DNA from: Brienomyrus brachyistius
Taxonomy: Eukaryota; Chordata; Actinopteri; Osteoglossiformes; Mormyridae
NCBI RefSeq assembly: GCF_023856365.1
Contig: NC_064555.1
Location: 16,192,254 to 16,256,253, forward strand
Length of the DNA stretch: 64,000 nt
Direction of reading: 5' to 3'
How positions within the stretch are numbered: the stretch's first letter is position 1; the number at the start of each line of letters is the position of its first letter. Below the pieces are notes generated by a model that searched no databases, had not been told where the DNA came from, and worked only from the letters and a program-made list of their open reading frames with translations. The position numbers and the translations under genes are program-made. Shown here piece by piece: positions 55,697 through 64,000 of the stretch.

Positions 55697-56644
55697 TAAC
55701 TGAAGATCATGGCTGCAAAAAGGGGTGGGAGCCACAGGGGCACCAACTAAAAGATGATTGGCCTCAGAGTGCTCCCACCCCTGTCACTCACCGATTCAAA
55801 ACATGTCATTGGCTAATGAGAAGGCTGAAGTGAAATGAAGTGAAAAACTTTATGGAAAGAAAAAAGCAGGCAGTTATTAGTCAGTCTGACGTGATCCACA
55901 GGACATTTGGAAGGATGAGCTATTTACTCCAAGGCGTTTCATCAGAGGAAGCGTCTGCTTCTTTTCATGTTGTGTATTTTTATGTGATTGAGTTTCAGAA
56001 TTATTTTAATGATATTTGTCTGACTTTCAGCATCATCAAAGGCATTAATGGACAGTACTGTTATGGGAATTTGCCTTTAGTATTGGCATAAGAAAAAGAA
56101 AACATGGCAATGATAGTTATCATAAGCATAACATTTTTATGTGTATAATAATTTTTATTTGTTCATTCTGCGTGCTTTATAGGCATTTACATTAAATCCT
56201 TTAATTAGCGCCCTGTGTGCCTTATACTGAAGATAATGATTCATCTGTGGTTCAAAGCGACGCCTTTATTCGGAGAAGCCATCGCAAAAGTGAGTGAATG
56301 AGTGAAACTGGAACCGGGAACTGGCTGGCGTTCTAGGTTTGAGGTATCTGGTCCGGCCTACAGGCTAACAGAATACGCTGGTTTATTGCACTGTCACAGA
56401 CATACCCCTGCTGCGTGTATCATACACCCGTCACATTCCTAAAATCTTCAGCAGGGACGAGTGAAGGATGGGGAAACATACTGTAAGAGGGGGTATACTT
56501 CAAAGAGAGGGGTCAGCCTTCTCATTAGCCAATGACATGTTTTGAATCGGTGAGTGACAGGGGAGGGAGCACTCTGAGGCCAATCATCTTTTAGTTGGTG
56601 CCCCTGTGGCTCCCACCCCTTTTTGCAGCCATGATCTTCAGTTA
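55697..56644. mobile_element. Unassigned 948-bp element with 132-bp near-perfect inverted ends
   Basis: 55697-55828 and 56513-56644 are reverse complements with only one difference seen (CTCCCACCCC versus CTCCCTCCCC). Outer ends read TAACTGAAGATCATGGCTGC and, reversed, the same. The 684-bp centre has a single 83-aa frame (55840-56091) without known motifs. No clear target duplication flanks it. It may be a non-autonomous DNA transposon of a family I cannot name, or an inverted duplication. Confidence 0.75.
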
Positions 56645-57375
56645 TTTCCTCACTTTCCTCAATAGTTGGACTATTGACATTGATCTTTGATCATCATGAA
56701 TGTCTCTATTCAGTATTGGTCACTGTCATGGATAGCAGCCTTGGGGGAGTGTGGGGGCTGGCTGGGGGGGGGGGGGGGAGGGTTACCCATAACCCCACCC
56801 AAAATTTTTCTTGCAAAACAAAACAGACTGAGGTCCGCTGCCAGAATGTATTCCTCAGGGGGGCAGGGGATTATTTAGGTTAATTGGTTTACGGAAAAAG
56901 CCCAGAGCAGGGCTGCATGGAATGGCGACAGGAATAATAATGACCTGTGACGCCGCCTGTTTCAGCACCTGGCGTGAACACCATCTTTCCCAGTGCGGAG
57001 CCCACGGACGGAACATGGCGCGTGACACCGTGAAGCCCTGCCTGAACATCACAAACGGGCTTTCTGAAGGATCCCTTCTACTCTTCATACTGTTGCTCTG
57101 TTCTTTTTCAGCAAATACTCGTGCTGCACATGAGAGTTTGACGCACAGGAATGCATTTTGCAATATAAAAGTCCCTTTTTTGTGTGTCATTGTCTGAGCA
57201 GCACATCTGTTCCGTTTGCTTAGGAACTCTTAGGGAAGCGCTTATCAACTTGATGCTTTGATGTAGAGAAACCACCCCACCCCCCCCCCCCCAAAAAAAA
57301 AATGAGGATTAGGTCCAAATAACAGATGCTGGGCAGACTTTATGTAGGCTAATTGGTTTTTAATTGGTTGATTAC
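56645..57375. other. Unassigned stretch with G- and C-homopolymers
   Basis: G-rich run near 56764-56778 and C-run near 57277-57292. No gene recognised. Confidence 0.5.
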
Positions 57376-57650
57376 GGGGGGGCAGCGTGTGGCTCTGTGA
57401 TCTAGGCCTTTGTGCCTCTGATTGGAAGGTCGCCAGTGCAAACTCCGTCCTCAGCTGTATAGTTGTATGTCTGTTGGGCCCTTAAGCGAGGCCCTTAACC
57501 CCCAAACATGCTCCTGCAGGGCCAGATAAATGGCTAATCCTGTGCTTAGACCCCAAGCTTCACTTGCAACTGTGTGTATGTCTGAAAGCAGAGCATGATG
57601 GGAAATATGCTAAAAGAAGCATTCCGAGGTACCTGTACTTGTGCAAAAGG
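57376..57650 (+). repeat. tRNA-derived SINE-like element
   Basis: Begins GGGGGGCAGCGTGTGGCTCTG with an A-box-like TGTGGCTCTGTGA and a degenerate B-box region GAAGGTCGCCAGTGCAAACTC, as in fish tRNA-derived SINEs. It goes on with GGGCCCTTAAGCGAGGCCCT and CATGATGGGAAATATGCTAA. Exact 3' end uncertain. Confidence 0.55.
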
Positions 57651-58651
57651 CAAAGAAAGCTGTGATTTAAAGTACTGAAGAGGCGGCCATTGCAAGGGAT
57701 GGAGGGACACTGACAGGTGGTCGAATGGCCCCCCCTTTTTCTGCCGCCTCCCTGTTCTGCGATCCTGACTTGATGGGCACGACAGGGCGGGATAATGAGG
57801 GAGGACGTCGACTCGGCAGAGCTGAGCCGGGAGCTGGGGCCATTTATCATTCTGCGGAGAGAGGAGCCCGCAGACGTACGACTGGATGAGTGCTGGGAGT
57901 GTCGGGGAGGTTCTGAGCATCTGAAAATGGACTGAGTCGTGACCTGCGTCTCATCGGTCACTGAGACAGGAGGACCTGCACGCAGTTTAGGGGGCAGTCC
58001 AGTACAATTCCGGCTCTCTTCTTTCGCTCTGCTCCTTCTTCTTCCCTTTCTCTACCCCTCCATTCCTGATAATTTCATCTCTTAATCTTTTTATGACGTC
58101 CGGCCCATGGTAACGATTCAGAAGTAAGGCTGCCTCCGGCCACTTGGTGTCCAGCTGTATAAGCAGCGGGGGCCGATCCCAACATTGCCTTCTGTGAGCT
58201 GATCCGGATCAGACTCTCCTCATTTCAGCAGTTTTAAATCTCACCTTTGGGTGTCTAACCTTAGTAATCTGTCACGTCTTTCATCAAAGTCAGGCTGCAT
58301 TCCTCAGACCTTTTCTATTTTCCAGCAGTATATTTTCTTTCTTTTTCAGTCTGTCCTTTCAATCATAAAAGGATGAATATCCTGGTTATTCGAAAATAAT
58401 CCGCGCATGTTTGACATAACATATTTACGTTCTGAATGACTAAAAGGTCCTCCACATCTTTACCTTCCGTGACAGCATTTCGTGGTTTGGAATTCGCCCT
58501 GGTGACACCGGTGACTAGAGACACTAGTTACCATTACATCACATCCTGAAGGCATATAGTGAAGGCGATTAATTGTCATTGTTGACACTCCACAGCACAC
58601 AGTGCACAGCAACATGATGTGTCTCCTGCGTTTAATCCATATGTGACATAG
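57651..58651. other. Unassigned non-coding stretch
   Basis: Nothing recognised. Confidence 0.5.
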
Positions 58652-58790
58652 CATGGAGCGGCTATTATTTAGCACCTGGGGCAGTATTTAGCAGGGCATG
58701 TGGGCAGTAAATTGCTCAGGGTACCTCAGTGGTACCTTACTGGTCGGGGATTTGATCCAGCAGCCTGCCAGTCACACGCACACTTCTCTA
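58652..58790 (+). repeat. SINE-like relic
   Basis: CAGGGTACCTCAGTGGTACC and GGTCGGGGATTTGATCCAGC followed by CAGCCTGCCAGTCAC resemble decayed tRNA-related repeat ends. Confidence 0.4.
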
Positions 58791-60960
58791 ATTATTCGAC
58801 AACTGCTGTCTAAAGGAGACTGACCAGTGAACAAAGTTTTAAATTTCAGGTGTCTTCTCTTCTTGTCACACCAGGAGTTTGTGAGTCTGGAGGGTAAGCA
58901 TTTGCCCCATTTGTCTTGTGTAAGGACAGGTAGAGATGGAGCTCAACCTCAAAATAACCTGGCTGTTTCAGGGATTTAGGCTGCGTTCTTGAGAGTTCAA
59001 ATGAGTGTTATGCCAGTGCAATGGAGCCTCATTTTGGCTGTTCTGTAAGTCATACTGCTCCTGCAGGGTTGTGCCAATTAGATGTAAAAATGAGAATGAC
59101 ATGTTTATTTTGGTTATATAACTTATTAGCAGTAATGTCACGATGAACCAGAACAGCCTCTTTCTTAATTATCAACTATTTGGGCGATTTAATTAGAAAT
59201 AACTTCAAAGACAAAAACCAAGCTTCCAAAATATGAAGCAGGAAGTGTGATATGAAAGTCCCACATATTCCTATCCATATTTTTCCCCCACATGCAACAC
59301 CCCGTAAAACTCAAACGTGGTGAGTGACATTTACTAGGTCAGTCATGACTGCAGCGTGTTGAGTTTCAGAAGTGCCGGCTTCGCCTCAGTAATTAGCTGA
59401 AATGTTGAGGCTCACAAGCAAACGAGCTTGTCTCTTAATTTCTTTGTTAGTGTTGGGGTGAGGGTCCCTGTCTGTCATTTCAGAGAGTGGGGTTTGTTTC
59501 TTGGAAGGGCAATTTGAATCCCGTTCTCAAATCCCGATTCAAATGTCCTTACCTTTCCTTCCTTTCCTTACCATGAACTCTGTATTTGTGTGCGTTTGCC
59601 TCAAAGGAGAGAAAGATCGGGTATGAAAAAGAAGCATTCTGACGTATTTCAGCTGGTGGGGGAGTGAGCAGCTTTAACACTGAAGCCTAAACCTACCATT
59701 TCACTTCATTATTACCCGACCCTCCCTTCACCAAAACAGATTCAAAGTTCAGGGTGTAAATTATAAACAAGCTGATTGTCATCTGCTGTATTTCAGTGTG
59801 GCCAGCTCTTGATTGCTTTGTGAGTGTCGTTAATTGCCAATTACATCGGGGGAGATGCACAACACCGATCACAACAGGGAGGCTATACTGTAGGTGAGTG
59901 ATTTACCCCATTCCCTGGATAAGAGGGAACAAAGCAGGGAAGATGACACAGTACTGGGACTGTTCACTCCTCTGCGAAAGACTCTGCTCTGAGGTCAGGG
60001 AGTGAATGTAACTCCATCCGTAATTTTTCCAAAATCTGTGATTTCCAACTGTGCGGATTTAAAACCTGCAGAAAAATGCTTGTTCAGTCGGTGCTGTTAG
60101 TTCAGAAACAAATGTCAAGCAATGGGGAAAATATGGCGTATGAGAAATCATCCAGTTCCCTTTAAACATGGACCGTAGAATGCATCTGTACGGGGGGGAG
60201 GCATGGGGAAGGGGGCATAGAGTTATGTCCCCTTGTCTGTTTTGAAAATCTGATAAAATTTTCCTGAAAAAATAGATAATAGAACATCGATTTGATTTAA
60301 GCTTTTTAATCAGTGCATTCTTAATGATACTAGTTCATGCCTTTAAGAACATGCAGCGTGATATAAAATATGTATTCCTGCTAGGTACAATTTCAAGCTC
60401 TCTAAGGAAGTAATGGTAAGGTTTTTGCAGATTGAATCCAAAGTTTAGCACCATCTGTATTGTACCTGATGTTTACCTTCAAGCACGTTTGTAATCCCAC
60501 ATCGGTGTCTGAAGCAATTCAATTTTACTTAAACTCCTTGCAGGCTTTAAGTTCATTCAAATACCTTTTTTGGATGGATTGAGCCATACAGGTAATCCTA
60601 GATTTTTCTATAAGCTGTTCCATTTTAATATCAACCTAATATCTGCAGGAAATGTTCAAATATTTTGAATTTTTCTCTTTCTCTGAGTTGCTTAAGCCAT
60701 CTAGGATTCCTTTCTAAGCAGTATAATCTTGTTGTAAAGGCAGGCGTTGTGTCCTTCAATGCATTGAAAAATCATAAAAAAAAAATAAAAAAAAATCTGG
60801 TGAGAAATGTGAATTGTCCATCTTTTTTTCAGTAAACGCTTTTCCAGGTAAGGTCCTGAAGGCAGAGAATGTCCAGAATTCCATGCCAAACCGTCACAAA
60901 GCACACAAACACACTGTAAGCATAATTACGTACTAAACGGGAAAAGGGCGCTTGTCACAC
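58791..60960. other. Unassigned non-coding stretch
   Basis: No gene or repeat family recognised; an A-rich patch lies near 60777-60795. Confidence 0.5.
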
Positions 60961-60982
60961 TCATCATCATCATCATCATCAT
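60961..60982. repeat. (ATC)n microsatellite
   Basis: Seven TCA/ATC units. Confidence 0.9.
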
Positions 60983-63389
60983 AAAATGGAATTCCAGGAG
61001 GTACACACTAGGCCATCACTAGCAGACCTGTGTTAAATCCCTGTGCATACGATTATTTTTATTATCTTTAATGAATTGTTCAGTAGGAAGGAGCTAACCC
61101 AGTTCAAATGTAATAAATGCACGGGACTCTGTAATGCAGGGGGATGAATGAATGTACTCATTCAAGCCAAGGATGTCGGCACTGTGATGTTGATGGTCCT
61201 CCACGCCCTGCAGAGCGTCACTCTTGGAAAAGCAGTACACTTACTTATCCCACTGCACCACTGAATTCTCAAATTCGATTGGTCAGAGTGATGTGGATTT
61301 ATTTTCTATAACTGCACACATAGTGCCAACCGGGCGAATCACAGTAGTATATCACTGCACCATTGTGATCTTTAAGTCTAACTAGTGCTAGAACGTGATT
61401 TTACATTAATTTAAACTGCATGGAAATGTTTAATCATTGGCAGAAGGAAGTAGTCGTACTGATAAAAGTGTTTTTGGCTTGTAAACGTGAAAATAATGTC
61501 TTTAGATACAAATGGCAAACGTGTAGTAATCGCGGTATAAGCGGGTTAATTCACTCAAATTCCTGCTTCCTACAGAGAAGGCATGACTGCAGGGGCAGAG
61601 AGTCATGCATTAACCTGCATTTAAGTAGGGGACCCGGGGGGTCACATTAAGCTCTTTATGCTCTGATTTTGCCTATTCAACCCTTCATTGCCCCCCTCCC
61701 ACGTATTTCTCTTGCATGTCTCTCCATGTGGCCATCACTAAGCCATTCCCCTTGTTGGCCCGATGACATTTCTCCAGACCACAGTTAAGATGTGACCCCC
61801 GCCGTCCCCCAGAACCTGGAGTCGCACCAGCATATGACAGGCACCATTTGAGCAAGCGTCCATGAGAGCAAGGCGCTCCTTGTCACAGTGGAGAATTGCT
61901 CCCTTCTGACCAGCTGATGGGTGTTTATACATACGCCGCCATGTTGTCCTGCTGTTATAGGTCTATATGAAGCATGGAAGGCTGGCAGCTCTTGCTGGTG
62001 CCTGCAGGTTTCCATCCCTGCATCTGCGTTAGCCTGTCTGAGCTTATTTCAGCGTGGCCACTTGTGTAGCTCTTACATGTGCTTATCCCACACCTTTTGT
62101 GTATATTTTCTGTGTGCATGTGTGTCTGTTTGTGTGCTTATGAGTATGCATGGTAAAGAATCTCTACATATGGCTGTCTGTGCGTGACTGGACATTAACC
62201 AGGCCTTCAGACAGCAGATGCCTCTCAGGGTCAGACCAAGTACATACTGTGCCTAAGAAGAAGCTCCAGGCCTGTTTTTTTTTCTTTTTCTTTATGGGGG
62301 GGGGGACAAAATTGTGGAGCACCACGGTATAGCAAACCTCTAACCCTCCCTAGTGAACGAGAGATGGCCAGTGTGGTCTTGGACAGACGTATCTCAGATG
62401 AGGACTGACAGAATTACTTCTGGATGGATAGTTCTGCACAGGAGCCTAACCTTGTCAAGGATGCGGTCTCGCCGCATCTGCTGCTCGAATCTGGATGCAC
62501 TGCCAGGCCCTAAACAGCTTTTTGGACTCGGTGTTCCTAAGGCTTTTCACTGACTCATTACTCAAATGATAATAATGTGAGGAAAATATCATTGTTGCCT
62601 TTCTACTTGGTGTTTTTCACCTGCAGGAGCAGAATTAATCATGCGTTGTTCAGGGTCTATTGTAAATTTTGAATTCCTGCCTAATGAGGTTTTCTTAATG
62701 ACTTCACATGTGTGGTTATGAGCGGGATACCTTGTCGAGTGTGTTTATACGTCGGTCAAATCGATTTCTGCAGGAAATGGTCGCTCCACTGCCAGATGCG
62801 CAAGTAGGGCAAGCGTTTTGGCGTGTTTCCAATGAACTTTTATTGTTATGTCTGCACGTAAAAAATGCCCGGGTATGTCTGCGTACCCCCCAAAATGCCT
62901 CCCCGCATGTGTTAAGGAACCTTTTCTTCATGTTTGCTCTTTAATGCATCTTCTATTCAAGTGCTCCCTCTCAGAAAGCAGAAAGCTACAAATGAGCCGA
63001 CGATGTTGAGTCACGCAGCGTGACGGATCTTTCGGAGGCTGGAGAGATGCAAATGCAGCTCCTAACTATGCTGCTCAATTCTGATCTTCAAAAGCGAGAA
63101 TAATCTTCCCTGTCTGGCCTTTGTGGTTAGATTCCCTGCCCCCTGCTTCCCAAATTTCTTAGCTCCTGCACATTAATTATTTGCCGGGAGCAGAGGTATA
63201 ATTTTTCAGTGAGATGCGGGTGGGACAAATGCATTGACCAAATGTTCCCCAATCGGATAAATGAAATGATGCTTTATTCGCCATTTGCAGATGATTACAG
63301 GTACATTAGCATGCTCTTTTCCACTCATCTCACCCTGCTCTTAATTGCATCTTGCACATCTAGGTGAGGGTCTGCAATTTATCTGGCAC
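60983..63389. other. Unassigned non-coding stretch
   Basis: No exon recognised. T-rich patch near 62274-62290. The parts at 62570-62720 and 62990-63200 look free of simple repeats and rich in TAAT motifs. Confidence 0.45.
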
Positions 63390-63525
63390 CTGTAGATGAT
63401 CTTGGGGGAGGGGGAGGTCCTTTGAGAGATTTGACTGTTCTGTTGTGGATGGGATTGGAACCAACAACCTTCTGATTATAGGCACAGAGGCCCAACCCGC
63501 ATGAGCCACATGAAAAAACCCACAC
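63390..63525 (-). repeat. SINE-like relic, minus orientation
   Basis: GATGGGATTGGAACCAACAA and CCTTCTGATTATAGGCACAG then AGGCCCAACCCGCATGAGCC read on the minus strand like a tRNA-derived promoter head. Confidence 0.5.
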
Positions 63526-64000
63526 ACATAGGCCTGTCCAGGTTAGTGGGACACAATTATTTTCAGCTTGTTTGCCCTGAAAAACAGAGACTTTTTCTGT
63601 TTTTGCAGCAGTGTGGCTGTTGAAATGTAAGCATAAACTATTATTTAAGGAATGATTAAGGTCACAGTGGCAGCCAGCTAATTAGGACACAGGTGTATCG
63701 TTCTGCAGACTGTAGAACCACAACGGATTTTCAACTTTGTCAACAGTCTGTCCTAAGTTTGTTCCCATTATCTAGAACAGTGTTTCCTAATCCGATCCTT
63801 TGGGACATTCCGACAGTCTATGTTTTTGCTCCCTCCATGGACTGTCTGTGGGCCCCTAAGAACCGGTTTGGGGAAGACTGATCTAAAACCCTAAAGACCA
63901 CAAGGAGTCCCCCCCCCTTCCTCAGTCGCTCTTCCTGAAATGGGCTCCCTCAGAGACACTACTAAAATGTCAAATGAAACTGATTGGATTGTCAGAGAAT
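63526..64000. other. Unassigned non-coding stretch
   Basis: Nothing recognised; C-run near 63908. Confidence 0.5.

Noticed and set aside
57376..57449. Functional tRNA gene
   Set aside because: A- and B-box-like words are degenerate and I cannot fold a proper cloverleaf; fits a SINE head better.
60961..60982. CRISPR-like or other spaced array
   Set aside because: It is a simple trinucleotide repeat without spacers; no CRISPR-type array occurs in the window.

Overview
The window looks like non-coding nuclear DNA of a ray-finned (teleost-type) fish. The evidence is a Tc1-like DD34E transposon with IR/DR ends, several Tc1 relics, repeats opening in CATCCATCCATCC and containing GCTTATCC, long CA/TA/GT microsatellites, and no bacterial-style gene packing. 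I see no convincing exon of a host protein gene, no rRNA and no tRNA gene. Most of the window is intergenic or intronic sequence carrying transposable elements of different ages.

The main feature is an 11.3-kb endogenous retrovirus-like LTR element at 2647-13948, on the minus strand. It has two 1.85-kb LTRs with TG...CA ends and a 4-bp target duplication (ATGG). The LTRs differ, as far as I can see, by one substitution and one 7-nt change in a G-run, so the insertion is very recent. Read on the minus strand the order is: 5' LTR (13948-12088), primer-binding site, a 2.5-kb leader with decayed tandem repeats, gag (9569-7572), an in-frame TGA followed by CTAG, pol (to 5400), about 0.9 kb of unassigned sequence, polypurine tract and 3' LTR (4500-2647). 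The gag and pol frames are continuous across the TGA, so a Gag-Pol fusion by stop-codon readthrough is the likely strategy. Pol keeps a retropepsin-like region, an RNase H-like region and the integrase HHCC finger. It has no recognisable reverse transcriptase, no integrase catalytic core and no recognisable env. The copy therefore looks non-autonomous, mobilised recently by a relative, with an open gag.

The second intact element is a 1.64-kb Tc1-like transposon at 49277-50916, inserted in a (TA)n tract. It has an uninterrupted 340-aa transposase with DD34E residues and ~240-bp terminal repeats, each holding two copies of the same putative transposase-binding site.

The remaining sequence holds Tc1 relics (1-660, 19361-19740, and TIR fragments near 52094 and 53029), a LINE 3'-end relic near 34210-34640, several tRNA-derived SINE-like pieces, copies of a CATCC-type dispersed repeat in both orientations, a ~290-bp repeat present twice (15775 and 28139), foldback or MITE-like elements (31070, 43175, 44294), an unassigned 948-bp element with 132-bp inverted ends (55697-56644), a 41-bp minisatellite, a 74-bp tandem repeat and simple repeats. 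The long remaining stretches show nothing I can identify, though some AT-rich parts could be conserved regulatory sequence.
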